Assembly (NCBI GenBank): GCA_028874365.1
Contig: JAPPJZ010000003.1
Coordinates: forward strand, 1-55,670
Direction of reading: 5' to 3'
Source of the DNA: Chloroflexota bacterium
GTDB taxonomy: Bacteria; Chloroflexota; Dehalococcoidia; Bin125
Length of the DNA stretch: 55,670 nucleotides
Below the pieces are notes generated by a model, which saw nothing but the letters and a program-made list of their open reading frames with translations, was not told where the DNA came from and ran no database searches. Below, piece by piece: positions 40,799-49,241 of this stretch (position 1 is its first letter; each line of letters starts with the position of its first letter). The translations under genes were made by a program, and so were the position numbers.

Positions 40799-41626
40799 AT
40801 GAGTCAGCAACGTCCACAGCCGCCACCCGATCCCGACGCGATGATCGCCCAGTTGCGCCAGCAGGTGCTTGACGGCTGGGAGAAGGGCGCCGACTTTTTC
40901 GATGAGCGCTGGGGTGATCAGGGAGACGAATTCCACCACGATGTTTTCGCGCCGGCGGCTGAGCAGATGCTCGGTCTCGAGCGGGGAGCCAAGGTGATCG
41001 AGTTCGCTTGCGGCAACGGCGCCTTCGCCCGGCGGCTCGGGCGGGCCGGCATGAGCGTGCTGGCGACCGATCTCTCTCCGTCCCTGATTGCCCACGCCGA
41101 ACGGCGCACCGAAACGATCTCCGATCAAGCGGTGGATGTCAGCTACCAGACCGTCGATGCGACGGACGAGCGCGCCATCCTCAACTGCGGCGGACCGTTC
41201 GATGCGGCCGTCTGCATCATGGGCGTGATGTCGATGCCGCTGCTGCGCCCGATGTTCGGCGGCGCCTGGCGCGTGCTCCGACCGCGCGGAGCGTTCGTCG
41301 TGGTCACCCTGCATCCCGGGTACGCGACCGCCGGATACAAGCTTGCCAAGTCGGAGGAGGAGGGTGAGCCGCACGGTCTGACGATCACCCGCTACCTCTC
41401 GCGCTATGTCACGCATGGCAGGACCAACACGGCGCAGAAGGAGCCGCAGATTTACTTCCACCGATCGATGAGCGAACTGCTGGCGGACGCGTTTGCTTCG
41501 GGCCTGGTACTCGACGGGATGGAGGAGTTGGCCGCTCCGCAGCAGCCGATCGAGGAGGCCAAGCTGATGTGGAACTTCCTGCCGGAAATCCCGATGGCGG
41601 TCGCGCTGCGTTTCCGCCGAGTCTGA
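40799..41626 (+). CDS. Class I SAM-dependent methyltransferase
   Basis: A 275-residue soluble methyltransferase with a Rossmann core. Motif I is VIEFACGNGAFARRLGRAG, followed by VLATDLSPSLIAHAERR (motif II acidic residue). FDAAVCIMGVMSMPLLRPMFGGAWRVLRPRGAFVVVTLHPG covers motifs IV to VI. It belongs to the broad Methyltransf_11/25 type acting on small molecules. The ATG at 40799 is chosen over a longer reading that would run into the divergent lipoprotein promoter. A small membrane protein gene follows 13 nt later. Confidence 0.85.
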   Translation: MSQQRPQPPPDPDAMIAQLRQQVLDGWEKGADFFDERWGDQGDEFHHDVFAPAAEQMLGLERGAKVIEFACGNGAFARRLGRAGMSVLATDLSPSLIAHAERRTETISDQAVDVSYQTVDATDERAILNCGGPFDAAVCIMGVMSMPLLRPMFGGAWRVLRPRGAFVVVTLHPGYATAGYKLAKSEEEGEPHGLTITRYLSRYVTHGRTNTAQKEPQIYFHRSMSELLADAFASGLVLDGMEELAAPQQPIEEAKLMWNFLPEIPMAVALRFRRV

Positions 41627-41639
41627 TCGGAGGCACGAG

Positions 41640-42110
41640 ATGATGGTGATCGGGCTGGGCGAGATCGTGGTGGTGGTAATGATTCGTCCGCTGCGCTTCC
41701 TGCTCGGCGGGGAACGCACTCCGTTGGGTCGGGGGATCCTGCGGTTCGAGAACTGGATTCTGCACCATCTTCATGTGATGGGCGCGGAGTCTCGCATGCG
41801 CTACGAGCTGGAGATGCGCGGCCAGGCATCGAGCTTCCTGGCGGAGGGCTTGAGCGACCATTCGAGCGCGATGCCCAGCGGCAGTAGCACTCTCGAACGC
41901 GTACGCGACGAGACCGGGGCCAACCTTGAGGCGCGTCAGCGGTCGACAGCGCTGCAAGGTCAAGGCGAACTCCGGCGCGGCCAACGGCAGGTGGAGTCGA
42001 GTGGTGGCGACCGTTCCGATGACATTCACGAGGCGATGCTGCAAGCGCAACGGCGCCAGAATCAACTGGTCGAACGGGAGCGGCGGCACAACCTGCGTCG
42101 AGAGCGCTAA
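41640..42110 (+). CDS. Small membrane-associated protein of unknown function
   Basis: A 156-residue reading with a good GGAGG Shine-Dalgarno, a hydrophobic N-terminal 15-20 residues (VIGLGEIVVVVMIRPLRFLL), and a polar, Arg/Gln/Glu-rich helical C-terminal half. No family recognised. It follows the methyltransferase by 13 nt, and its TAA shares bases with the stop of the convergent ABC-2 gene. A long opposite-strand frame overlaps it, but that has no start signal and no recognisable domain. Moderate confidence that it is expressed. Confidence 0.5.
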   Translation: MMVIGLGEIVVVVMIRPLRFLLGGERTPLGRGILRFENWILHHLHVMGAESRMRYELEMRGQASSFLAEGLSDHSSAMPSGSSTLERVRDETGANLEARQRSTALQGQGELRRGQRQVESSGGDRSDDIHEAMLQAQRRQNQLVERERRHNLRRER

Positions 42111-42934
42111 CCGGAGCGGTCCCACTTGAAAGTGAGGATCGAGAGACCGAGGCCGGCGACGATCCACACGCCCAGCACAATGGCGGCGAGTTCGAGCTGC
42201 CAGCTCATGCCGGGTTCGGCGAACTTGTAGGCGTCGGGCAGGAAGACCGAGCGCAACCCCTGGGCCAGCCAGCGCAAGGGGAAGACGCCGGCGACCCACT
42301 GGAGCCAGGTAGGCAGCGAGGCGAGCGTGAAGAACACGCCCGAGATGAACTGCAGGATGATGAACGGGGCCTGAATCACCGCAGGCGCGGCGTTGGCGGA
42401 GGGAATGATCTTGGTGATCGCGATGCCCAGCACACAGCCGGCCGGGACGCCGAGCAGGATGATCCAGATCAGGGTCAGCCAGCCCTGGGCGTCCGGCAGC
42501 TCGACGCCGTAGGCGACGACGCCGAGGATGATCATGATTATCAGTTGCAGGATCGTGTAGGCCAACGCCGTGCCGACCAGGCCCATGAAGAACGAGGCCT
42601 TGGGCAATGGGGTTGCGGCCAGTTGCTTGAGCGTGCCGTCGAACTGCTGGATCGAGAGCGACGTGCCCAACAGGTTGAAGGACGTGCCGAAGATCGCCAC
42701 GGCGACGATCCCGGCGACGAAGTACTGGCTGAACTTGACGACCGGGACGTGTCCTTCGGCCTCCGGGGGAATGCCGATTTCAAAGGTCAGCAGCGACGAG
42801 AAGATGACGAGGAACATGATCGGGAAGGCGACGACGAAGAAGAGCGCTGCCGGCTGGCGATAGATCGTCTTGAGGTTGAGCAACATGTAGAAGAAGCCGA
42901 GGCGCAGCGTGCGCGCGATGTCTGCGGTGTTCAT
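42107..42934 (-). CDS. ABC-2 type transporter permease
   Basis: A 275-residue six-helix ABC-2 membrane subunit. The start is the ATG of MNTADIARTLRLGFFYMLLNLKTIYRQPAALFFVVAFPIMFL, overlapping the ATPase stop (ATGA); the longer frame through the ATPase gene is rejected. Family features are the FDGTLKQLAATPLPKASFF cytoplasmic segment and the C-terminal LPTWLQWVAGVFPLRWLAQGLR. With the next gene it forms an exporter of drug or lipid/polysaccharide type. The substrate is unknown. Confidence 0.88.
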   Translation of the reverse strand: MNTADIARTLRLGFFYMLLNLKTIYRQPAALFFVVAFPIMFLVIFSSLLTFEIGIPPEAEGHVPVVKFSQYFVAGIVAVAIFGTSFNLLGTSLSIQQFDGTLKQLAATPLPKASFFMGLVGTALAYTILQLIIMIILGVVAYGVELPDAQGWLTLIWIILLGVPAGCVLGIAITKIIPSANAAPAVIQAPFIILQFISGVFFTLASLPTWLQWVAGVFPLRWLAQGLRSVFLPDAYKFAEPGMSWQLELAAIVLGVWIVAGLGLSILTFKWDRSG

Positions 42935-43866
42935 CTCGGCTCCGCCGGATCGAGCGCTTGACTGTCGTCGACCAGTTCGAGGTACATCTCTTCGAGGTCG
43001 GGACGCTCGACCTGCAGCTCGGGCAGCTCGTCGATGCCGCGACTTCGGGCCCAGTCGATCAGGCGAGCCAGATCGACGGTCGGAGTTTGCGTGGGCAGCG
43101 ACAGTCGTCCATCGGGACCGGCGCGCACGGACTTCCATTCGTCCAGCAGGTCGGACAGGTCGAGGCCGATGGGCGGTTGCCATGAGATGCGTGTGTCGGT
43201 CGCCATTTCGCGGCGCAGCTCGGCGATGTCGCCCTCGAAGATGATCCGGCCGTCCTTGATCAAGCCGATCCGCTGAGCGAGATGCTCCGCCTCATCGAGG
43301 TAGTGGGTGGTCAGGATGACGGTTGCGCCGCGCTCGGTCAGTCCGCGCACCACCTCCCACGCTTGCCGCCTGGCTGTGGCATCGAAGCCGGTGGTCGGTT
43401 CGTCGAGGAAGATCAGGTCGGGGTTGCCGATCACGCTGGTGGCGAGGTCGAGCCGGCGCTTCTGGCCGCCGGAGAGCTTTGAACCGCGTCGATACGCATG
43501 CTCCGCGAGCCCGACCAGCTCCAACGCCTCGTCGGTGTCCATCGGGTGGTCATAGAGCCGGGCCGAGAAGCTGAGCATTTCGCGGGGCGTGAGGCCCTCC
43601 ATCGGCGTGCTGCGCTGGAGGACGATGCCAACCCGGCGATTGAGTTCGCCTCGCTGACGCTGCGGGTCATAGCCGAGCACCGACACGTCGCCGGCGTCTC
43701 GCTGGCGGTAACCCTCGAGGATTTCGATCAGCGTGGTCTTGCCGGCACCGTTGGGACCGAGCAGGGCGTAGACCTGACCGGCTTCGATCTCGAGGTCGAC
43801 GGCGTCGACGGCGGTGACGGAGCCGTAGCGCTTGGTTACGCCGTTGATGCTGATCACCGAGGGCAT
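42931..43866 (-). CDS. ABC-2 type transporter ATP-binding protein
   Basis: A 311-residue ATPase of the DrrA/CcmA-like group. Walker A GPNGAGKTT (37-45), signature LSGGQKRRL (131-139), Walker B LIFLDEP (151-157) and the switch His in ILTTHYLDEAEHLA are intact. A C-terminal extension of about 90 residues follows the nucleotide-binding domain, as in DrrA-like proteins. The start is the ATG of MPSVISINGV; an extended frame to 44001 runs into the repeat region and is rejected. It is translationally coupled to the ABC-2 permease. Confidence 0.92.
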   Translation of the reverse strand: MPSVISINGVTKRYGSVTAVDAVDLEIEAGQVYALLGPNGAGKTTLIEILEGYRQRDAGDVSVLGYDPQRQRGELNRRVGIVLQRSTPMEGLTPREMLSFSARLYDHPMDTDEALELVGLAEHAYRRGSKLSGGQKRRLDLATSVIGNPDLIFLDEPTTGFDATARRQAWEVVRGLTERGATVILTTHYLDEAEHLAQRIGLIKDGRIIFEGDIAELRREMATDTRISWQPPIGLDLSDLLDEWKSVRAGPDGRLSLPTQTPTVDLARLIDWARSRGIDELPELQVERPDLEEMYLELVDDSQALDPAEPR

Positions 43867-43929
43867 GGGTGGCAGGTTACGCGAGCGGTTCGGGCGAGCG
43901 CGGTTTCCGACGCCGGGCGAGAATATTGC

Positions 43930-44340
43930 GGAAAAATACTTCGGACGCTGATGCGCGGATCGCCAGTGTTTTGCTGGAGATCGTGCGATCCGTGTGGTCA
44001 AAATTGATCAATTCCGGAAGGCTTTCGACGGTCGTCGGTGTTCGGGCCTGTTCGGTTTTGTTCGGGTTCGTTCGGTTTTGACCGGCGCTGTTGATCGGAG
44101 CGTTGGTGTTCGGACACGTTGGTGTTCGGACACGTTGGTGTTCGGACACGTTGGTGTTCGGACACGGGGCGGTTTCTGTGGACGAGCGGTGGTCAGGCGA
44201 AAAAAATTCTTCGCGGGGTCCGGCGGGCAAACCCAGTGTTTTGCGGGAGATCGTGCGATCCAGGTGGTCAGGTTTGGTCAGGTTTGGAAGGTGATGGACA
44301 GTCATGGTTGTTCGGGTTTGTTCGGTTCCGTTCGATCCTG
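43930..44340 (+). repeat. Dispersed repeat family, locus 2 (two copies, plus orientation)
   Basis: The 980-bp gap 43867-44846 holds no convincing gene. It contains two head-to-tail copies of the element seen at 19098-19345. Copy 1 has an A/T run at 43931-43940, core GTGTTTTGCTGGAGATCGTG (43966-43985), and TTCGG runs at 44040-44076. Copy 2 has GAAAAAAATTCTTCG (44199-44213), core GTGTTTTGCGGGAGATCGTG (44236-44255), and TTCGG runs at 44310-44334. The cores are 270 bp apart. Copy 2 and the full copy at locus 1 are identical over 23 bases across the core. A perfect 16-bp tandem repeat lies between the copies. The rest of the gap (44341-44846) holds two known-type small hairpin repeats and the start region of the next gene. 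Confidence 0.75.
44102..44165 (+). repeat. Four perfect 16-bp tandem repeats
   Basis: The unit GTTGGTGTTCGGACAC is repeated four times without a mismatch (44102-44165) and contains the TTCGG word common to the surrounding dispersed element. No spacers separate the units, so this is a minisatellite and not a CRISPR. Copy number is likely variable between strains. Confidence 0.9.
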
Positions 44341-44599
44341 TCGTGGTCGGGCTCGCTTGTGACGAGGCCAGATCTCGGCGTCGGTCTCTCACGGGAGGTT
44401 GAACGGGTTGACCGGACATGAGGCGGCTCCAGCGCAGGCGATGTGAGTACGCACAAACGTACTGCGTTGTCGCGGGGATGGCAATCGGCGCGTCTTGATG
44501 CGTGTCATGTAGGCGGCATTGCCATGAGAGACTTGGGCCCTGATCGTGGATCGTCGAGATCCGGTCAGTGTGGCACTTGCAAACCGGATCGCAGAATGG

Positions 44600-44619
44600 A
44601 TTCCCGCCTGCGCGGGAAT
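44600..44619. repeat. REP-like hairpin (IPAQAGIH-type)
   Basis: ATTCCCGC (44600-44607), loop CTGC, GCGGGAAT (44612-44619). This belongs to a very common intergenic repeat type whose reverse strand reads as the peptide VIPAQAGIH when over-annotated. It marks this stretch as intergenic. Confidence 0.75.
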
Positions 44620-44718
44620 GACGGAGATTGGGTTACGTGAAGGACGCCAGAGGGAGATCGCGGACGGGCGGCTGAGCTGAGGGGGACGGTGGCGCCCCGG
44701 GCGATGAGCGAGGTCTGG

Positions 44719-44739
44719 GCCCCGCATCAAGTGCGGGGC
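44719..44739. repeat. Short GC hairpin repeat
   Basis: GCCCCGCA (44719-44726), loop TCAAG, TGCGGGGC (44732-44739), a perfect 8-bp stem of a type often found in bacterial intergenic regions near the previous repeat class. No T-run, so not an intrinsic terminator. Confidence 0.65.
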
Positions 44740-44846
44740 ATCCGGACAGGGGGAGTGCTGGGGATTGGACTGGGAGGGGGCGGGGCGGTCGGAGGGGGCT
44801 GAACAGGGTCTAGACTTGGCGCACGCCAGAAGGGGCGGAGGGTGAC

Positions 44847-45977
44847 ATGACTTCGATCAACCAGGGCAAGCTGAACGAGCTCTTCGACTATGTCGAGGGC
44901 ATCGTGGACGACGGTAAGGTGCCCGCCGCGCAGATTGCGATTGGCCATGACGGGGAGCTGGCGGGTGCGCGGACGTTCGGTGCCGCTCATCAGGGCACTT
45001 CAGTAGGGCCGGCCGGGGACGACACGCTGTTTTGCATGTTCTCGTCGACCAAGGCGATCGTTGGGATCGGGGCCTGGAAGCTGCTCGACGAGGGCCTGCT
45101 CGACCTCGACGAGCGGGTGGTGGACATCATCCCGGGCTGGTGCGCGGAGGGCAACGGCGAGGCCTCGTACGCCGACGTGACTGTACGCAACGTGATGCTG
45201 CACACGGGCGGATTCCCGCACGCGCCGATGAATCCTCGCCTGTGGGAAGACCGCGATGCGCGGCTGCGGCGGATGATGGGCTGGCGGCTGAACTGGACGC
45301 CGGACACGCAGTGGGAGTACCACGCGACGTCGGCTCACTGGGCGCTGGCAGAGATCATTGAGCAGAAGACGGGTGAGGACTTCCGCGACTGGCTGCGGGG
45401 CAACCTGCTCGACCCGATGGGCATGGACAACCTGTTCGTCGGCCTGCCGAACGAGGAGCACGGACGCGCGGCTTCGATTGTCTACACCGAGGAGCCGCTG
45501 CCGGTCGACGGCGGCGAGGTGTTCCCGCAGACGATCCTGCACTTCAACCTGGCGTCGCAGCGCCGGGCCGGATGTCCGGGAGGCGGCGCATTCGCCAACG
45601 CGGCGGACGTCGCGATGTTCTACCAGCAAGTGATTAACCCGGCGGACGACGGCCCGCTGAGCAAGAGCGCGGTTGAACTCGGCACGACTGTGATGACCAA
45701 TCCCGATCGACACACCGACCCGCTGAGCGGCATCCACGTCAACCGCGCCCTGACGGTGGTTGTGGCCGGCGACGACGGCCTCACGGCCGAACGCGGCTTC
45801 GGCCGCGGCGCGTCGCCGAGCGCATTCGGGCACGCCGGCGCCGGCGGCCAGATCGCCTGGGGCGATCCGGAGACGGGGCTGTCGGTGGGGTTCCTGACGA
45901 ACGGGTTCCAGCAGGACGAGAACGTCTACGAACGCACGCACACGATCGGCACGATGGCCGCCGCCTGCGTCGAGTAA
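44847..45977 (+). CDS. Serine hydrolase, class C beta-lactamase fold
   Basis: A 376-residue beta-lactamase-related enzyme with SxxK motif Ser66-Ser-Thr-Lys69 (MFSSTKA), a Tyr motif in WEYHATSAHWAL, and GHAGAGGQIAWGD near the C-terminus. It is only distantly related to the tandem pair at 15250-17588. No signal peptide is visible. GGAGGG precedes the ATG. It is probably an esterase, lactonase or D-amino-acid-type peptidase. It is the first gene to the right of the second repeat cluster. Confidence 0.9.
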   Translation: MTSINQGKLNELFDYVEGIVDDGKVPAAQIAIGHDGELAGARTFGAAHQGTSVGPAGDDTLFCMFSSTKAIVGIGAWKLLDEGLLDLDERVVDIIPGWCAEGNGEASYADVTVRNVMLHTGGFPHAPMNPRLWEDRDARLRRMMGWRLNWTPDTQWEYHATSAHWALAEIIEQKTGEDFRDWLRGNLLDPMGMDNLFVGLPNEEHGRAASIVYTEEPLPVDGGEVFPQTILHFNLASQRRAGCPGGGAFANAADVAMFYQQVINPADDGPLSKSAVELGTTVMTNPDRHTDPLSGIHVNRALTVVVAGDDGLTAERGFGRGASPSAFGHAGAGGQIAWGDPETGLSVGFLTNGFQQDENVYERTHTIGTMAAACVE

Positions 45978-45986
45978 GGGGTTCGG

Positions 45987-46940
45987 CTACTCGGACTCGG
46001 TGCCGGGCAAGAGCGGACCCTCGGAGATGGCGGGGAAGGCGCGGGTGACCGCGAGGGCGGCGTCGGTGTCGGCGAAGGTCAGACGCTGAATTGTTGTCCA
46101 GTCGTCGGACGACCAGCGTTGACGCAGCCGGTCGCCCTCCGGGAGTCTTCCGCAGACGACATCGATCAGATGATCGAGCAGGTCGTCGAGCCAGCGGAAC
46201 ATGCCCAGCATCGAAGCGTCGATTGCCTCGGCGGCGGCGATGGTCTGGTTGGCCGACGCCTTGAGCGCCTCGAGCTTCTGCTCGGCCTCGGCCCGTTCGA
46301 AGTTGGGATGGTTGGTGATGATGTAGATGTTGGGGTCGTTGGCCAGGGGTAAGGCGGAGAAGTCTGAGCTGGCGCCGATCGTCGAGGATGCCAACGTCTC
46401 GGCCCATTCGGGCAGAGTGCCGCGAGGGGCGATGATGTCGGCCAACCGAGGATCGACTTCGGCCAACGGCACCTGCGCCAACCGCCTGAGGTTGCCGCGT
46501 CCTTCGAGCAATGGGTTGGCGGACTCGCCGTAGCAGCGCGGCACAATCGTCGCGACGTGGTCGAGCAGTTCGGCGATGTAGCGGGCGACGAGATCGACGC
46601 GCAGCGGCGTGCGTTCCACGAGTTCTCGTGTGAGTTCTTCCTCGATTGCGCCTACGGTGCGGTTTTTCAGGTCTTCAAGCGGAACCTGCATCTCCTGTAG
46701 GGCAGCGACCAGTTTGGGACCGAGTTGACGCAGACGTACCGCCGCGTCGGTGAAGGCGTCGTCGGGCTCGAGGTAGGCCATCGCCTCGGACGGCCAGAGG
46801 CCGATGCCGAAGCGGATCTCGGGGTCGGGCATTCGCGAGACATCGCGGTCGCGTCCCGCCTCGACGAAGGTTCCCCGGGCGGGCATGAAAATGCCATGGC
46901 GCTGCGGAGCCGTGGCTGGCTCGGCGTCAGTAGCCGGCAT
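45987..46940 (-). CDS. Conserved-looking protein of unknown function
   Basis: A 317-residue soluble, mostly helical protein. The start is the ATG of MPATDAEPATAPQRHGIF, which overlaps the upstream dehydrogenase stop by 14 nt; the longer frame lies within that gene and is rejected. Visible segments include EIRFGIGLWPSEAMAYLEP, DPNIYIITNHPNFERAEAEQKLEALKA and MFRWLDDLLDHLIDVVCGRLPEG. No catalytic motif, signal or membrane helix is apparent. I do not recognise the family. Overlap suggests co-translation with the 2-hydroxyacid dehydrogenase. Confidence 0.7.
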   Translation of the reverse strand: MPATDAEPATAPQRHGIFMPARGTFVEAGRDRDVSRMPDPEIRFGIGLWPSEAMAYLEPDDAFTDAAVRLRQLGPKLVAALQEMQVPLEDLKNRTVGAIEEELTRELVERTPLRVDLVARYIAELLDHVATIVPRCYGESANPLLEGRGNLRRLAQVPLAEVDPRLADIIAPRGTLPEWAETLASSTIGASSDFSALPLANDPNIYIITNHPNFERAEAEQKLEALKASANQTIAAAEAIDASMLGMFRWLDDLLDHLIDVVCGRLPEGDRLRQRWSSDDWTTIQRLTFADTDAALAVTRAFPAISEGPLLPGTESE

Positions 46941-47949
46941 GTCGATCGACGATGTCGTGTAGCGGCTCGTTGTTGATGAAGCGACGCAGATTCTCGGCGA
47001 AGCGGTGGGCGGCCTTGCCGAAGTAGTTGGGTTGCAGGCCGCTGTTGTGCGGCGTGATGAAGAGACTCGGCACGCTCCACAACGGGTGTCCGTCGGGCAG
47101 CGGTTCGGGCGCCGTGACGTCGGTGTAGGAGGCTCGCAAGCGTCCGCTATCGAGAGCGGCGACCTGGGCGTCCCAGTCGACGACTTCACCCCGAGCGATG
47201 TTGATCAAGGCGGCTCCGGGCTTCATCGCGGCCAGTTCTCGCTCCCCGATGAGGTGATGGGTGTCCTGGGTCAGGGGGACGGCGAGCACGACGTAGTCGG
47301 ACTCGCTGAGTACGTCGTTGAGGCGCTCGGGCGGCCAGACGTAGGCGACTGACTCGGGCGCGCCCGGTGGGGGAGTGCCGTCGCCGGAGGCGCGTCGGCG
47401 AATGCCGACGACGCGTGCGCCGAAGGCGTCGCAGAAGCGGGCGATCTCGGAGCCGATCGCGCCGTAACCGATGATGCCGACCGTTGCGCCCTCGAGCGTC
47501 TGGGGATCGGAACGGGCCCACGTGCCCTGTCGATGCGCTTCGATCAGGCGGATCATCTGCTTGGCGTCCATGAGCATGAAGGTGAGCACCCACTCGCCGA
47601 TCACGCGGGCCGCGAGACCGGGCATCTTGGTGATTGTGACATCCTCGCCAATGTGACGGTCGAGGATCTGGTTGGCGCCGGCCGAGGCGAGGGCGATCCA
47701 TTCCAGCGCCGAGGCCTGGCCGGCCAGATCGCCGCTGAAGAAGGTGAACCAGATGCGGTCGCGTTGCTGGATTTCCTCCCCTTCTTCGATCGCCGATCTG
47801 AGATCGATTTGTGGATGCCTTGGTTCGCGCATGTGGCGGGCCAGATTCTGAGAGACGTTATGGATCTCGATCCGCGGGTCGACCGCTCGAATCACGTCGA
47901 GGGCGGAATCGGGCACCGGCAGGAAATTGGCGATATGAATGGTGTCCAT
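46927..47949 (-). CDS. D-2-hydroxyacid dehydrogenase
   Basis: A 340-residue NAD(P)-dependent dehydrogenase of the D-isomer-specific (glyoxylate/hydroxypyruvate reductase-like) family, interconverting 2-oxo and 2-hydroxy acids. The Rossmann motif is GYGAIG (161-166). Catalytic Arg253 (NIARGEVVDW), Glu282 (APEPLP) and His301 (TPHNSG) are all present. It starts 38 nt from the divergent tsaE gene, so a compact shared promoter region is likely. It is followed, with a 14-nt overlap, by the unknown gene at 45987-46940. Confidence 0.92.
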   Translation of the reverse strand: MDTIHIANFLPVPDSALDVIRAVDPRIEIHNVSQNLARHMREPRHPQIDLRSAIEEGEEIQQRDRIWFTFFSGDLAGQASALEWIALASAGANQILDRHIGEDVTITKMPGLAARVIGEWVLTFMLMDAKQMIRLIEAHRQGTWARSDPQTLEGATVGIIGYGAIGSEIARFCDAFGARVVGIRRRASGDGTPPPGAPESVAYVWPPERLNDVLSESDYVVLAVPLTQDTHHLIGERELAAMKPGAALINIARGEVVDWDAQVAALDSGRLRASYTDVTAPEPLPDGHPLWSVPSLFITPHNSGLQPNYFGKAAHRFAENLRRFINNEPLHDIVDRHAGY

Positions 47950-47986
47950 GCGCTCAGAATACGTCGTCTACCGATAAGCTGGCCGC

Positions 47987-48508
47987 ATGCCGGATGCGCA
48001 GCCAACACTTCGACTGACCTGCGATGACGCGGAAGCGACCCGCGCGGTCGGGGCGGCGGTTGGCCGCTTCGCGGCTGCGGGGACGGTGGTGCTTCTGCAA
48101 GGCGACCTCGGAGCGGGCAAGACGGTGTTCGCACAGGGCGTCGGGCGCGGGCTGGGAGCGCCGACGGTCGTCAACTCGCCGACCTTCGTGCTCGTCAACG
48201 AGCATCTGGGCGGGCGTTTGCCGCTGCGCCACGCCGATCTGTATCGGCTTGACGATCTCGACCTGATCGCCGAGCTTGGCCTGGACCAGGCGGCGATCGG
48301 CGGCATCCTGCTCGTCGAATGGCCGGAGCGCGGCGAAGGCGTCCTTCCGTCGGACCATCTGCACGTGCAGATCGTGCCGCTCGAGGAAGACGTCTCCGAG
48401 GACGCGCTCGACGCGTCGCCGCGGGGACTGGTGCTGACTGCATCAGGGGAGCAGGCCGAGCTGTTGCTCAGCAGCCTGACCGAAGAGCTCGCTGCGGTTC
48501 CTGCCTGA
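47987..48508 (+). CDS. tsaE: tRNA threonylcarbamoyladenosine biosynthesis ATPase TsaE
   Basis: A 173-residue P-loop protein, slightly longer than the usual ~150. It helps TsaB and TsaD make t6A37 in ANN-decoding tRNAs. The P-loop GDLGAGKT (39-46), SPTFVLVNEH after it, and the ADLYRLDD segment are diagnostic, as is LLVEWPERG. The TGA overlaps the tsaB ATG (TGATG), so the two are coupled. The last 40 residues are variable and partly acidic. Confidence 0.93.
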   Translation: MPDAQPTLRLTCDDAEATRAVGAAVGRFAAAGTVVLLQGDLGAGKTVFAQGVGRGLGAPTVVNSPTFVLVNEHLGGRLPLRHADLYRLDDLDLIAELGLDQAAIGGILLVEWPERGEGVLPSDHLHVQIVPLEEDVSEDALDASPRGLVLTASGEQAELLLSSLTEELAAVPA

Positions 48509-49227
48509 TGGAACTCTCAATCGACACGGTCGGCGAGCAGTCCGGCGTCGCGGTGAGCGAGCAGGGTCGCGTGCTGACCGAGATCAGCTGGCACTCGGGA
48601 CGGCGACACACGCCGTCGTTGACGCCGATGATCGACCTGGTCTGCCGGCAAACGGGGAACGCCGAGATCGTGAAGCGTGAACTGGAGGCGGTGTTCGTGG
48701 ATGTGGGGCCTGGGGCGTACGGCGGTATCCGATCCGGGATGGCGGCGGCGGAGGGGTTGGCGGTGGCGCTCGATCTGCAATGTGTTGGCATCGGGCGACT
48801 GGAGGTTGAGGCGTATCAGCATGCCTCAAGCGGCCTGGCGGCCGCGATCCACCGCGCGTCGCGGACGACGTGGGCGTGGCAGATTTTCTGGGGTCCGCTC
48901 GACCGCTGGCGTGAACTTGAACCGCCGAGGACCGGAGCCACGTACGAACTGCAGCGCGCACTGGCCGACGCCAAGCGCTTCGCCGGGCGGTCGGGGATTA
49001 TCTGCGGTGAGCCGGAGCGGCTCGAGGATGAGGCTTCGCAATCGCTGCAGGACGAGGGCTGGATGCTCTCGCCGCCGTCGTTGAACGCTCGACGGGCCGG
49101 GATCCTGGCGGAGCTCGGGTGGAGACGGCTTCAAGACGGTCACGGTGTTGCGCCGGCTGCACTTGAACCGCTGTACCTGCGCGAACCGGCGATCGGTCCA
49201 CAGCCCTCACAGCAACCATCTCAATAG
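48508..49227 (+). CDS. tsaB: tRNA threonylcarbamoyladenosine biosynthesis protein TsaB
   Basis: A 239-residue actin-fold protein of the TsaB/YeaZ type, non-catalytic partner of TsaD in t6A synthesis. It starts MELSIDTVGEQSGVAV (normally LAIDTS). It also has GRRHTPSLTPMIDLV, and VDVGPGAYGGIRSGMAAAEGLAVAL, the family's GPGSFTGLRIG region. Start is the ATG coupled to the tsaE stop; a longer frame inside tsaE is rejected. It is followed 14 nt later by ndk. No tsaD is in the window. Confidence 0.88.
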   Translation: MELSIDTVGEQSGVAVSEQGRVLTEISWHSGRRHTPSLTPMIDLVCRQTGNAEIVKRELEAVFVDVGPGAYGGIRSGMAAAEGLAVALDLQCVGIGRLEVEAYQHASSGLAAAIHRASRTTWAWQIFWGPLDRWRELEPPRTGATYELQRALADAKRFAGRSGIICGEPERLEDEASQSLQDEGWMLSPPSLNARRAGILAELGWRRLQDGHGVAPAALEPLYLREPAIGPQPSQQPSQ

Positions 49228-49241
49228 GTCTGGAGCAGTCG

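Noticed and set aside
41409-42299. 296-residue minus-strand frame opposite the methyltransferase and small membrane gene
   Set aside because: No recognisable domain and no ribosome site; it overlaps two better-supported genes. It slightly lowers confidence in the 156-residue gene.
44102-44165. CRISPR array
   Set aside because: Units are 16 bp and directly adjacent with no spacers; no cas genes in the window.
43877-44419. 180-residue minus-strand frame over repeat locus 2
   Set aside because: Its Thr/Pro/Asn-rich peptide is made by the 16-bp tandem repeat and the TTCGG words; similar peptides arise from locus 1 in other frames. A product of the repeat, not a gene.
44600-44619. Terminator for the ABC-2 or serine hydrolase genes
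   Set aside because: Known-type dispersed hairpin without a U-tract, and it lies upstream of both divergent genes.
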